Assembly: GCA_002320285.1 (NCBI GenBank) | Contig: DCKE01000026.1 | Span: 1-64,000 of the forward strand | DNA from: Flavobacteriaceae bacterium UBA1682 | GTDB lineage: Bacteria; Bacteroidota; Bacteroidia; Flavobacteriales; Flavobacteriaceae | DNA length: 64,000 bases | Reading direction: 5' to 3' | Shown: piece after piece, positions 27,593 to 36,789 of the stretch | Numbering within the stretch: position 1 is the stretch's first letter | Layout of the letters: the number at the start of each line of letters is the position of its first letter | The notes under the pieces: model-generated | What the model saw: only the letters and a program-made list of their open reading frames with translations | The model's database searches: none | Told to the model about the DNA's origin: nothing | Made by a program: the position numbers and the translations under genes

Positions 27593-28042
27593 ATGAATAT
27601 TAAAGAGAAACTCCTTCAAACGCATCTTGAAATGATTACCGATAAAATCGACGCATTTCAAGACATGATTTCCCAAATGGCGTCCGATGCTCAAAATGAC
27701 GCCAAAAGTTCTGCTGGTGATAAACACGAAACCGGTTTGTCTATGATGCATTTAGAACAAGAGAAATTAAGTAAAAAGGTTGCTGAGGCTATTGAAACGA
27801 GATCATTTCTCTCTAAAATCGATGGAAGCCGCAAGTCAGACACTGTAGCATTGGGGAGTTTTTTGCGTATTAATTCGATTTATCTTTATATTTCAGCAGC
27901 CTTGCCGAAATTGGTTATTGACGACATGTCTATACTTTGTATTTCTGCTGATGCGCCATTGGCTGTTGCCTTAATAGGAAAAAAATTGAATGATACTATA
28001 GTGTTTAATGGATCGGAGTTTTTGATCAATCACTTGGAATAA
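27593..28042 (+). CDS. Small GreA/GreB-like protein
   Basis: A 149-aa protein starting MNIKEKLLQTHLEMITDKID. The first 75 residues look like a coiled coil with a polar tip (NDAKSSAGDKHETGLSM), and the rest resembles a Gre C-terminal domain (VALGSFLRINSIYLYIS, then APLAVALIGKKLNDTIVF). Gre factors enter the RNA polymerase secondary channel and restart stalled complexes. Similar flavobacterial proteins are sometimes mislabelled 3-oxoacyl-ACP synthase, as I recall. ATG 27593 is chosen over an in-frame ATT at 27557 as it fits known homologues. Confidence 0.72.
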   Translation: MNIKEKLLQTHLEMITDKIDAFQDMISQMASDAQNDAKSSAGDKHETGLSMMHLEQEKLSKKVAEAIETRSFLSKIDGSRKSDTVALGSFLRINSIYLYISAALPKLVIDDMSILCISADAPLAVALIGKKLNDTIVFNGSEFLINHLE

Positions 28043-28166
28043 TAAGCATCGTTTTCTGAGCGCATTTTAAAATTAGATGCGGTAAAATCAGGTCGGTTTA
28101 TCCAAAGTGTTGTGAAGATTAACCCATTTATCTCACAGTAAATCTTAGATATTTTTGTAAAACAGA

Positions 28167-28200
28167 TTCCCCTTTTGTAAAATTTCAAAAGGGGTTTTTT
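28167..28200 (+). terminator. Terminator of the Gre-like gene
   Basis: CCCCTTTTG-TAAAATTT-CAAAAGGGG stem (28169-28194) and T6. Confidence 0.8.
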
Positions 28201-28315
28201 GTTGGTAGTAATGTTAAATTATACTTAAAAAAAAGTGTTTTTGTAATTAAATGATTAGTCGCAAAAAGAGAGTTTTATTTTTTTTATTCTTGAACGGTGG
28301 TTTACTAATCCAATC

Positions 28316-28558
28316 TTAATTTGGCCCACTAGGTCCAATTGTGGATTTATAAATTTTGTTGTCGTTGACTATAGCTAAATAAGTATCGGGGTTTAATTGT
28401 TTTTTTCAATATTCACATCCGAATAGGTGTACTTCAACTATTTCATTCAGGGCGATGAGCTTTGAAAATAGATTCTATCGTATTGAAGAGGAATCTGAGA
28501 TTTGCGTTTTTATGTAGTGATTTATCGCGGGGTTAATAGTGCGAAAAAATAAAAATAT
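28316..28558 (-). pseudogene. Decayed, unidentified small gene
   Basis: One minus-strand frame reads protein-like text for about 80 codons. It begins INPAINHYIKTQISDSSSIR and goes on through LIALNEIVEVHLFGCEY. It continues KKQLNPDTYLAIVNDNK, then IYKSTIGPSGPN and a TAA at 28316. TAG (28475-28477) and TGA (28406-28408) stop it inside. The residue mix is balanced for soluble protein, unlike the poly-K/poly-F of the neighbouring noise. No family recognised. It could also be chance. Confidence 0.3.
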
Positions 28559-28593
28559 TCATAAAGAATGTTCAAACTTAGGGTTTGATTTTA

Positions 28594-28624
28594 TTGATAA
28601 AATGCTGAAAATATTGTATATTTG
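28594..28624 (+). promoter_or_regulatory. Promoter of gyrB
   Basis: TTG (28594-28596), 20 bases, TATATTTG (28617-28624), then the ATG at 28664. Same spacing and -7 octamer as the thrS and secDF promoters. Confidence 0.75.
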
Positions 28625-28663
28625 CTCGTTACACATAAAAATACGATTTTTAGAATATTGATT

Positions 28664-30604
28664 ATGAGCGAAGAAATAAATAAGAATAGTTATTCTGCAG
28701 ACAGTATTCAAGCACTGGAAGGAATGGAGCACGTAAGAATGCGCCCGTCCATGTATATTGGTGATGTTGGACCGCGTGGATTACACCATTTGGTTTATGA
28801 AGTTGTAGATAACTCAATTGATGAGGCTTTGGCCGGACATTGTGATTTGATCCATGTCATCATCAACGAAGATAACTCGGTTACAGTTGAAGATAACGGT
28901 CGTGGTATTCCAGTTGATATGCACAAAAAAGAAGGAGTTTCCGCTTTAGAGGTGGTTATGACTAAGATTGGTGCAGGAGGAAAATTTGACAAAGATTCTT
29001 ATAAAGTTTCAGGAGGACTTCACGGTGTAGGGGTATCCTGTGTGAATGCTCTTTCAGAACATTTGAAAGCTACGGTTTATAGAAACGGTAAAGTATACGA
29101 ACAAGAATATTCAAAGGGTAAGCCACTTTTTCCTGTTAAACAAGTAGGAGAGGCTGATAAAAACGGTACCATGGTTACTTTTAGACCAGATAGTACCATT
29201 TTTACTCAAACCTTGGAATTTTCTTATGATACTTTAGCTGCTCGTTTAAGAGAGTTGTCTTTCTTAAACAAAGGGTTGACGATTACCTTATTAGATAGAA
29301 GGGAAACGGATAAAGACGGGAATTTTGTAGGAGAAACCTTTCATTCTAAAGAAGGATTAAAGGAATTTATCCGATTTTTAGACGGGAATCGCGTGCCTAT
29401 TATTGGTGATGTGATCAGTATGGAAACCGATAAAGGCGATGTGCCTGTTGAAGTGGCCTTGATTTACAACGATACCTATTCTGAAAATATATTTTCGTAT
29501 GTAAACAATATCAATACACACGAAGGAGGAACGCATTTGCAAGGTTTCCGTAGTGGATTGACTAGAACGTTAAAGAAATATGCCGATGCGTCGGGATTGC
29601 TTGATAAATTAAAATTTGAGATTACCGGTGATGACTTTAGAGAGGGCTTAACGGCTATTATCTCTGTAAAAGTTATGGAGCCTCAGTTTGAAGGGCAAAC
29701 CAAGACCAAATTGGGTAACCGTGAGGTGGTTTCGCCAGTGAGTCAGGCTGTTGCTGAGATGTTGGAGAATTATTTGGAAGAAAATCCAAACGATGCTAAG
29801 ATCATTGTGCAAAAAGTAATTCTGGCTGCTCAAGCGCGTCATGCTGCTAAGAAAGCCAGAGAGATGGTGCAGCGCAAGACGGTAATGACCGGTGGTGGAC
29901 TACCGGGAAAACTATCCGATTGTTCAGAACAAGATCCGGCAAAATGTGAAGTGTTCTTAGTCGAGGGTGACTCGGCAGGTGGAACTGCTAAACAAGGACG
30001 TGATCGTAACTTCCAGGCGATTTTACCGTTAAGAGGTAAGATTTTGAACGTTGAAAAAGCGATGATTCACAAGGTTTTTGAAAACGAAGAGATTAAAAAT
30101 ATATTTACTGCTTTAGGGGTTACTATTGGAACAGAAGAAGATAGTAAAGCCTTGAACTTAGAAAAACTGCGTTACCATAAAGTAGTGATTATGTGTGATG
30201 CCGATGTGGACGGAAGCCACATCGCCACTTTGATTTTGACTTTCTTCTTTAGATATATGAGAAGTTTGATCGAGAACGGACACGTTTATATCGCTACACC
30301 TCCTTTGTACTTAGTTAAAAAAGGACAGAAGAAAGAATATGCTTGGACGGACGATGAGCGTAATGAGATTTCTGAAAGAATGGGTTCTGGATTTGCTATC
30401 CAACGATATAAAGGTCTTGGAGAGATGAACGCGGAGCAACTTTGGGATACGACGATGAACCCGGAGCACAGAACCATGAGAAAGGTAACTATTGATAGTT
30501 TGACAGAAGCCGATCGCGTGTTTTCGATGCTGATGGGGGATGAAGTACCACCGCGAAGAGAGTTTATTGAAAAGAATGCGGTTTACGCAAAAATTGATGC
30601 ATAA
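28664..30604 (+). CDS. gyrB: DNA gyrase subunit B
   Basis: A 646-aa ATPase subunit of gyrase, which with GyrA negatively supercoils DNA. It has the GHKL ATP site (DNSIDEAL, GRGIPVDMH, GLHGVGVSCVNALS), the Toprim domain with EGDSAGG near residue 435, and the acidic DADVDGSH, and a C-terminal tail for GyrA contact. The length is typical of Bacteroidota GyrB without the long proteobacterial insert. ATG 28664 (MSEEINKNSYSADSIQ) is the start; frames upstream lie in the promoter. gyrA is 15.5 kb away on the same strand. Confidence 0.98.
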   Translation: MSEEINKNSYSADSIQALEGMEHVRMRPSMYIGDVGPRGLHHLVYEVVDNSIDEALAGHCDLIHVIINEDNSVTVEDNGRGIPVDMHKKEGVSALEVVMTKIGAGGKFDKDSYKVSGGLHGVGVSCVNALSEHLKATVYRNGKVYEQEYSKGKPLFPVKQVGEADKNGTMVTFRPDSTIFTQTLEFSYDTLAARLRELSFLNKGLTITLLDRRETDKDGNFVGETFHSKEGLKEFIRFLDGNRVPIIGDVISMETDKGDVPVEVALIYNDTYSENIFSYVNNINTHEGGTHLQGFRSGLTRTLKKYADASGLLDKLKFEITGDDFREGLTAIISVKVMEPQFEGQTKTKLGNREVVSPVSQAVAEMLENYLEENPNDAKIIVQKVILAAQARHAAKKAREMVQRKTVMTGGGLPGKLSDCSEQDPAKCEVFLVEGDSAGGTAKQGRDRNFQAILPLRGKILNVEKAMIHKVFENEEIKNIFTALGVTIGTEEDSKALNLEKLRYHKVVIMCDADVDGSHIATLILTFFFRYMRSLIENGHVYIATPPLYLVKKGQKKEYAWTDDERNEISERMGSGFAIQRYKGLGEMNAEQLWDTTMNPEHRTMRKVTIDSLTEADRVFSMLMGDEVPPRREFIEKNAVYAKIDA

Positions 30605-30638
30605 AAAAAGGCCAATCTTATTAAGATTGGCCTTTTTT
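30603..30638 (+). terminator. Terminator of gyrB
   Basis: GGCCAATCT/AGATTGGCC inverted repeat (30610-30632) with A7 before and T6 after. The stem is nearly perfect and overlaps the TTG of the proposed mdh promoter. Confidence 0.88.
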
Positions 30639-30659
30639 AATTTTAATTTACTATATTAG
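30627..30659 (+). promoter_or_regulatory. Possible promoter of mdh
   Basis: TTG (30627-30629), 22 bases, TATATTAG (30652-30659). This is a weaker match to TAnnTTTG. The TTG lies in the gyrB terminator stem, so the two signals overlap. Confidence 0.4.
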
Positions 30660-30688
30660 ACAGTAGATTAAAACCAAAAATAATATTT

Positions 30689-31624
30689 ATGAAAGTAACG
30701 ATAGTTGGAGCTGGAAATGTAGGTGCGTCATGTGCTGATGTCATTTCTTATAGAGGAATAGCTAGTGAAGTGGTTTTGTTAGACAGAAAACCTGGATTCG
30801 CTGAAGGTAAAGCGATGGATATCATGCAATGTGCCGCAACTACGGGCTTTAGTACCCGTGTGATTGGGGTTACAGATGATTATACCCAAACGGCAAATAG
30901 TGATGTAGTGGTGATTACCTCGGGGGTTCCGCGTAAACCGGGTATGACTCGCGAAGAATTGATAGGAATCAATGCAGATATTGTTAAAAGCGTTTCGGAA
31001 AACTTGCTTAAACACTCTCCTAAGGCTGTTTTAGTGGTGGTTTCTAATCCTATGGATACCATGACCTATTTGGCCTTAAAAGCAACGAAATTGCCTAAAA
31101 ATAAGGTTATAGGTATGGGTGGGGCATTGGATAGTTCCCGATTTAAGTATTATTTGTCCAAAGCATTGGATAGACCCATTGGTGATGTACAGGGAATGGT
31201 TATTGGAGGTCACGGTGATACCACGATGATTCCGTTGACTCGCTTGGCTTCTTATGTGGGCAATCCGGTTAGCGATTTTCTTTCGGCAGAAGTTTTAAAT
31301 GCTGTTGCAGCTGATACCATGGTCGGAGGAGCTACATTGACTGGATTGTTAGGAACATCTGCATGGTATGCTCCTGGAGCTTCTGTGGCGTTTTTAGTAG
31401 ACAGTATTTTACACGATCGCCGTCGTATGATTCCGTGTTCCGTTTGGTTGGAAGGCGAGTATGGACAATCGGATATCTGCTTGGGAGTACCTTGTATTAT
31501 AGGTAAAAATGGCGTTGAGGAAATTGTTAAATTGGAATTAAATACCGACGAACAAGCTAAATTTGACAAAAGTGCGGAAGCCATCCGAACGATGAATTTA
31601 GATTTAAGAAATATTTTAGAATAA
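30689..31624 (+). CDS. mdh: Malate dehydrogenase
   Basis: A 311-aa NAD-dependent malate dehydrogenase of the LDH-like group. It oxidises malate to oxaloacetate in the citric acid cycle. The NAD-binding GAGNVGAS is at 7-14. The substrate loop carries the two arginines of PRKPGMTREEL (R-K-PGM-x-R), the NPMD motif is near 110, and the catalytic histidine lies in GGHGDTTMIPL. Length matches the family. Single gene with its own terminator. Confidence 0.96.
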   Translation: MKVTIVGAGNVGASCADVISYRGIASEVVLLDRKPGFAEGKAMDIMQCAATTGFSTRVIGVTDDYTQTANSDVVVITSGVPRKPGMTREELIGINADIVKSVSENLLKHSPKAVLVVVSNPMDTMTYLALKATKLPKNKVIGMGGALDSSRFKYYLSKALDRPIGDVQGMVIGGHGDTTMIPLTRLASYVGNPVSDFLSAEVLNAVAADTMVGGATLTGLLGTSAWYAPGASVAFLVDSILHDRRRMIPCSVWLEGEYGQSDICLGVPCIIGKNGVEEIVKLELNTDEQAKFDKSAEAIRTMNLDLRNILE

Positions 31625-31643
31625 TAATTGCTTTATTTTATAG

Positions 31644-31675
31644 AAAAAACTACCCTAAAAGGTGGTTTTTTTTTG
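31644..31675 (+). terminator. Terminator of mdh
   Basis: AAACTACC-CTAAAA-GGTGGTTT stem (one G-T pair) followed by T9. Confidence 0.75.
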
Positions 31676-31694
31676 GATATTAATCAGAAATAAA

Positions 31695-31725
31695 TTGCTT
31701 AATCATTGTGTATATCATATATTTG
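31695..31725 (+). promoter_or_regulatory. Promoter of secDF
   Basis: TTG (31695-31697), 20 bases, TATATTTG (31718-31725), 39 bp before the ATG. The octamer is followed by CTCG as at gyrB. Confidence 0.75.
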
Positions 31726-31764
31726 CTCGTTTTTAAAAATTAGAAATAATTAATTTTAGTAATA

Positions 31765-34737
31765 ATGCAGAATAAAGGACTCGTTAAATTTTTTGCAATA
31801 ATATTTGCATTGGTAAGTATTTACCAACTTTCATTCACATTTGTTACTGGTCATTTTGAGAAAAAAGCAAAAAGCTTTGCTGGAGGGAATTCAGAAAAGG
31901 AAATGCGATATCTTGATTCAATCGGTAATGATAAGGTCTTCCTAGGACATACTTTTAATGAAGTGAGAGCCAAACAAATCAATAAAGGTCTCGACTTAGA
32001 AGGAGGTATCAATGTGACACTTCAAATTTCTATCAAAGACATTTTGAAAGGATTGGCAAATCATTCAAAAAATGCTGTTTTTAATAAAGCTTTAACAGAA
32101 GCGGATGCAAACAGAGAAGGAAACCAAACTTATTTAAATGCTTTTTACGCTGCTTTTGACAAAGAGTCAAAAGGTGCCGTGAAATTGTCTTCACCAGAGA
32201 TCTTTGCTAACCGTAATTTAAGTGAAATTACGATTGACATGACAGACAATCAAGTAAAAACAGTACTTGATCGTAAAGTTAAAGAATCTATTGAAAGTGC
32301 ATATAGAGTTTTTAGAGAGCGTATTGACAAGTTTGGTGTAGCTCAGCCTAATATTCAGATGATGGGAGATTCTGGAAGAATATTAGTGGAGTTACCTGGT
32401 GCGAAAGATGTAGATAGAATTAAAAATCTATTGCAAAGTACTGCCCAATTAGAATTTTGGGAAACTTACAAAGTTGATGAAATGGGAAGTTTCCTTATGG
32501 CGGCTAACGAAGTTTTAAAAACTACTGAAAAGTCAAAAATTGAAACTCCAGCTGTAGAGCAAGATTCTACAAAAACGGAGGGTTCAGATATTGATAAATT
32601 ATTAACTGGGGTATCTAAGGATTCTACAGCTAAAAAAGAAGTAAATCCACTATTGGATTATATGGTTATGGGAAGTCAAGCTGGAAGTCCAATCTTAGGA
32701 TTTTTCCAAACTAAAGACACCATGAAAATCAATGCGTATTTAAAACGTGCTGATATTCGTTCTCTTTTAACTGCTGATCAGCGTTATGCGCGTTTCACTT
32801 GGGGAAAACCAAATAGAAAAACGCCTGATTTAGTAGAGCTTTATGCGCTTAAAACAAACAGAGATGGTATTCCTCCTTTAAGTGGTAGTGTGATTACTTC
32901 TGCTAAAGACGAATTTGACCAATTTGGTCGCCCATCTGTTTCTATGCAAATGAGCCCTAAAGGTGCTAAAGCATGGGAAGCATTAACTGGAAAAGCCTTT
33001 ACAGAGCAATCTAATATTGCTATCGTTCTTGATAATATGGTGTATTCTGCACCGGGAGTAACTACAGGAGCTATTTCTGGAGGGAATTCAGTGATTACAG
33101 GTGATTTTACCGTTTCTGATACCAAAGATTTAGCCAATATCTTAAGAGCAGGTAAACTTCCAGCTTCTGCAGATATTGTACAATCAGAAATTGTTGGACC
33201 ATCTTTGGGACAAGCGGCTATCGATGCAGGTATGATGTCTTCAGTCTTAGGATTGTTGATGGTGACAATGTGGATGGTATTCTATTACGGTAAAGCGGGT
33301 TGGTATGCTAACGTTGCTTTAATTTTGAACTTGTTATTCTTATTTGGTATCCTTTCTAGTTTAGGTGCTGTATTGACATTGCCGGGTATTGCTGGTATCG
33401 TTTTGACGATGGGTACAGCGGTAGATGCGAATATCATTATCTTCGAAAGAGCTAAAGAAGGCTTGCGTCAAGGTAAATCATTGGTGGAATCGATTAAGGA
33501 ATCTTACAGCTGGACTGGTGCTATGCGTTCAATCATTGATGCCAACGTAACGCATATCCTAACGGGTTTGATCTTATTTGTATTCGGTTCAGGACCGATT
33601 AAAGGTTTTGCTACAACTTTATTAATTGGTATTGTTACTTCTTTATTTACTTCTATTTTCATCGCGAGAATGTTTATGGATAAAGATGCTGAAAAAGGTA
33701 GAAAATTAAATTTCTGTACTTCAATCACTAAAAATTGGTTTACTAATTTCCATTTCGATTTCTTGGGAGTTAAAAAATATACTTACGGTCTTTCTGCTGT
33801 AATTGTAATTGTAAGTGTTGCATCATTCTTTGTAAACGGTTTTGACCAAGGAACGGATTTTGTTGGAGGTAGAACTTTCCAAGTTAAATTTGAAAAACCG
33901 GTTGAAGCCAGTCAAGTTTCTGAAGAATTGGGTGAAATATTTGGAGTTAATGTTGAAGCTAAAGTTTTTGGTAACAAGAGCCAGTTGAAATTGACGACAA
34001 AATATAGAGTAGACGACGAAGGTGCTCAAGTAGATCAAGAAGTAAACGAAAAACTTTACAGCGGATTGAAAAAGTATTTCAATGGAATTACTTACGAAGA
34101 GTTTGTAAATGCTACAGAGGGTAAATCAGTAGGTATTATCCAAGCTTCTAAAATCGGTCCAAGCATGGCTAAGGACGTGAAAACAAATGCATATTGGGCA
34201 GTAATTGGTTCAATGGTAGTGGTATTCTTATATCTATTGATTTCATTCCGTAAATGGCAGTATTCCTTAGGAGCTATCGTTTCTGTTGCGCATGATGTTG
34301 TTTTTGTATTGGGTATGTACTCTTTATTATATAAATTTATGCCGTTCCACATGGAGATTGATCAGCATTTTATCGCTGCAATTCTTACGGTAATCGGTTA
34401 CTCGATGAACGATACGGTAATTGTATTTGACAGGGTAAGAGAGTTTATCGGTGGTAAGACAAAAGGGGATTTTAACCAAATTGTTAACGACTCCGTAAAC
34501 ACTACCTTATCTAGAACTATCAATACTTCATTGACGTTAATCATGGTATTGTTTATCATGTTTATCTTTGGTGGTGATTCAATCAGAGGATTTATCTTCG
34601 CGATGTTGGTAGGTATTATTGTTGGTACATATTCGTCATTATTCTTGGCGACACCAGTATTAGTAGATACAATGCCGAAAAAAGATAAAGAAGAAATTGA
34701 AAGATTACACAGAGAAAGTCTTGAAGAGGTTTCTTAA
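31765..34737 (+). CDS. secDF: SecD-SecF fusion, protein translocase subunit
   Basis: A 990-aa fused SecDF, which uses the proton gradient to pull secreted proteins out of SecYEG. The SecD half (about 1-650) has the N-terminal membrane segment, the KGLDLEGG motif, the periplasmic P1 domain (VFRERIDKFGVAQPNIQ), and the TM block GIAGIVLTMGTAVDANIIIFER. The SecF half (about 670-990) opens with GTDFVGGRTFQV and ends with YSMNDTVIVFDRVREF. SecDF fusion is typical of Bacteroidota and some Firmicutes. A low-complexity stretch of about 60 residues (TEKSKIETPAVEQDSTKT) splits P1. Confidence 0.97.
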   Translation: MQNKGLVKFFAIIFALVSIYQLSFTFVTGHFEKKAKSFAGGNSEKEMRYLDSIGNDKVFLGHTFNEVRAKQINKGLDLEGGINVTLQISIKDILKGLANHSKNAVFNKALTEADANREGNQTYLNAFYAAFDKESKGAVKLSSPEIFANRNLSEITIDMTDNQVKTVLDRKVKESIESAYRVFRERIDKFGVAQPNIQMMGDSGRILVELPGAKDVDRIKNLLQSTAQLEFWETYKVDEMGSFLMAANEVLKTTEKSKIETPAVEQDSTKTEGSDIDKLLTGVSKDSTAKKEVNPLLDYMVMGSQAGSPILGFFQTKDTMKINAYLKRADIRSLLTADQRYARFTWGKPNRKTPDLVELYALKTNRDGIPPLSGSVITSAKDEFDQFGRPSVSMQMSPKGAKAWEALTGKAFTEQSNIAIVLDNMVYSAPGVTTGAISGGNSVITGDFTVSDTKDLANILRAGKLPASADIVQSEIVGPSLGQAAIDAGMMSSVLGLLMVTMWMVFYYGKAGWYANVALILNLLFLFGILSSLGAVLTLPGIAGIVLTMGTAVDANIIIFERAKEGLRQGKSLVESIKESYSWTGAMRSIIDANVTHILTGLILFVFGSGPIKGFATTLLIGIVTSLFTSIFIARMFMDKDAEKGRKLNFCTSITKNWFTNFHFDFLGVKKYTYGLSAVIVIVSVASFFVNGFDQGTDFVGGRTFQVKFEKPVEASQVSEELGEIFGVNVEAKVFGNKSQLKLTTKYRVDDEGAQVDQEVNEKLYSGLKKYFNGITYEEFVNATEGKSVGIIQASKIGPSMAKDVKTNAYWAVIGSMVVVFLYLLISFRKWQYSLGAIVSVAHDVVFVLGMYSLLYKFMPFHMEIDQHFIAAILTVIGYSMNDTVIVFDRVREFIGGKTKGDFNQIVNDSVNTTLSRTINTSLTLIMVLFIMFIFGGDSIRGFIFAMLVGIIVGTYSSLFLATPVLVDTMPKKDKEEIERLHRESLEEVS

Positions 34738-34761
34738 TTAGAAAATCGTACTTAAGTTTAT

Positions 34762-34797
34762 AAAAAAGGCGTCTAATTTATTTTAGACGCCTTTTTA
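34762..34797 (+). terminator. Terminator of secDF
   Basis: AAAGGCGTCTAA-loop-TTAGACGCCTTT stem with A and T flanks. Confidence 0.88.
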
Positions 34798-35138
34798 GTT
34801 TTAAAAAATCGTCAATTCTTGGTTGTTTCAAAGGATTTTTTTAATTTAGTATTATCAATAAATGGTATAGAATCGTTTTTCTAATTAGAAAACAGGGAGA
34901 TAGATCAAATCGCATAAGGTTTTACATGTTGAGAATTTCTCGTTGCAGAGTTGAACTTTTGGGCTTAAAATCAATTCAAAATATTTAATAAGCACTTCAT
35001 GTAAAAGGAACTAAAAATTTAGTACTTTTACTTAAATTTATTAAGGCTTAGAATTGAATAAAATTTCATATTTTAGTATAATAAATTTGCAGACTTATAA
35101 AAACGGTTATTCGAAGTCTGTTCCTTTAAATTCATAAA
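34798..35138. other. Intergenic with a possible promoter
   Basis: No gene is visible. TAAATTTG at 35082-35089, 50 bp before the next start, is a plausible -7 element, with a TTG 25 bases upstream (35054-35056), wider than at the other promoters. The rest is AT-rich. Confidence 0.4.
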
Positions 35139-36545
35139 ATGGACACATACCCCCAGATTATGACATTGTCCCTAATAGCGGGCAATGTCACCGAAGAGAT
35201 TTCAGCAGGTAAATTACTGTTGACGCTTTTTCTAGTATTTTTAAACGGTTTTTTCGTAGCGGCAGAATTTGCCATCGTTAAAGTACGTTCTTCACAAATT
35301 CAAGCCAATCAAGATATTAATGCCAAAGTTGCGGAAGTAGCTAAAAGTATAGTCGATAACCTCGATGCTTATTTAGCCGCTACACAGTTGGGTATTACCT
35401 TAGCATCTCTAGGATTAGGGTGGGTCGGAGAAAGTTCTCTTACACCGGTGATTATGGGAGCCTTTGGTATGTTTGGATTAGAAGGTGAACAATGGGCAGA
35501 AATTGCAAGAAGTGTATCATTTCCTATAGCGTTCCTTATTATTACCATATTGCACATCGTTTTTGGAGAATTGGCTCCAAAATCAATTGCTATTCATTTT
35601 CCTGCCAAAACGACCTTTGCGTTGGCTTGGCCTTTAAAAATATTCTATTTTATCTTTAGACCGGTTATTTGGTTGATGAACGGTTTGGCTAATGCTATCT
35701 TGAGAATGATTGGTATTAAGCCGATACACGGCAGTGATATTCACTCGGAAGAAGAGCTGAAAATGATTATTACCCAAAGTCAGGAAGGTGGAGCTATTGA
35801 AGAGACCGAGCGCCTTTTGATTCAAAATGTATTTGATTTTGACGACAGAAGGGTACTTAATATACAGACTTTACGTAAGAATGTGTCAGCAATAGAAATT
35901 AAAACCTCGGTAAAGGAGGCTATTGATTATGCTATTAATGAAGGATATTCGCGTTATCCTGTATACGAAGATTCACTTGATAATATCAAGGGTATTGTTT
36001 ATACGAAGGATTTGATTAAAAAATTACTGAGTACACCAGAAGATACCAGTATCGAATCGTTATTGCGTCAACCGATTTTTATTTCTGAGGGTGCGTTGAT
36101 TAAAAACGTATTAAAACAGTTTCAGAAAAAACACGTTCAGATGGCCGTGGTGACCAATGAAGTTGGAGAGTTTTCGGGAATTATCAGTATGGAAGATATT
36201 TTAGAGGAATTAGTCGGTGAAATTCAAGATGAATATGACAACGAGGAGCCTATAGTGACTCGAGTATCTGAGGGGGTTTATAACGTAAATGCGCATTATA
36301 ACTTGTCTGATATCAATCGTATGTTACCCTATAAGTTTGAAGAAGGAGAGCATTACGATACCTTAGCTGGATTGATTGCACAAGTATACTACGATACCGA
36401 ATTAAAGGAAAATGACTCTATCGATTTGGATTGTTATAGCGGTACCATTCTTAAAATGTATCGTAACTCTGTTGAGAAAGTGCAGCTGTCGCTACACCTT
36501 GACCTGGAAAATACCGATGTTGTAGAACCAGAAGACGAGCATTAA
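35139..36545 (+). CDS. CNNM/CorC-type hemolysin family membrane protein
   Basis: A 468-aa protein of the UPF0053/CNNM family, linked to magnesium and divalent cation efflux. It has a DUF21 membrane domain (about 25-200: FLNGFFVAAEFAIVKVRSSQ), a cytosolic pair of CBS domains (about 220-350, VYTKDLIKKLL and VVTNEVGEFSGIISMEDILEELVGEIQDEYD), and a CorC_HlyC domain (about 360-450). The acidic VGEIQDEYDNEEP stretch is the usual junction. ATG 35139 puts a short charged N-terminus before the first TM segment. Single gene. Confidence 0.92.
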   Translation: MDTYPQIMTLSLIAGNVTEEISAGKLLLTLFLVFLNGFFVAAEFAIVKVRSSQIQANQDINAKVAEVAKSIVDNLDAYLAATQLGITLASLGLGWVGESSLTPVIMGAFGMFGLEGEQWAEIARSVSFPIAFLIITILHIVFGELAPKSIAIHFPAKTTFALAWPLKIFYFIFRPVIWLMNGLANAILRMIGIKPIHGSDIHSEEELKMIITQSQEGGAIEETERLLIQNVFDFDDRRVLNIQTLRKNVSAIEIKTSVKEAIDYAINEGYSRYPVYEDSLDNIKGIVYTKDLIKKLLSTPEDTSIESLLRQPIFISEGALIKNVLKQFQKKHVQMAVVTNEVGEFSGIISMEDILEELVGEIQDEYDNEEPIVTRVSEGVYNVNAHYNLSDINRMLPYKFEEGEHYDTLAGLIAQVYYDTELKENDSIDLDCYSGTILKMYRNSVEKVQLSLHLDLENTDVVEPEDEH

Positions 36546-36687
36546 TCGCGAAAGTCGTAACAGATCGCAAGTGTCTGCTCTGTGAGAACTTCGATTTGTC
36601 TATACTTAGTTTACAGAGATTGATTGTTGTTGTTTTAAAAGACTGTCAGTAAAATATCGATACAGCATTTACCGATGCTATTTATAA

Positions 36688-36726
36688 AAACAAAAGGCTC
36701 GTCATCAGACAAGCCTTTTGTTTTTA
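36688..36726 (+). terminator. Terminator of the CNNM-type gene
   Basis: ACAAAAGGCT-(12-base loop)-AGCCTTTTGT stem with T5, about 145 bp after the stop. Confidence 0.75.
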
Positions 36727-36755
36727 TGTTCAAATGCATATAAGGAAATAGTTAT

Positions 36756-36789
36756 AAAAAAAGTCCAACGATAAGTTGGACTTTTTTTA
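36756..36789 (-). terminator. Terminator of metK
   Basis: GTCCAAC-GATAA-GTTGGAC stem, with A7 before it on the plus strand (T7 after it on the minus strand). It lies next to the metK stop. Confidence 0.85.
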
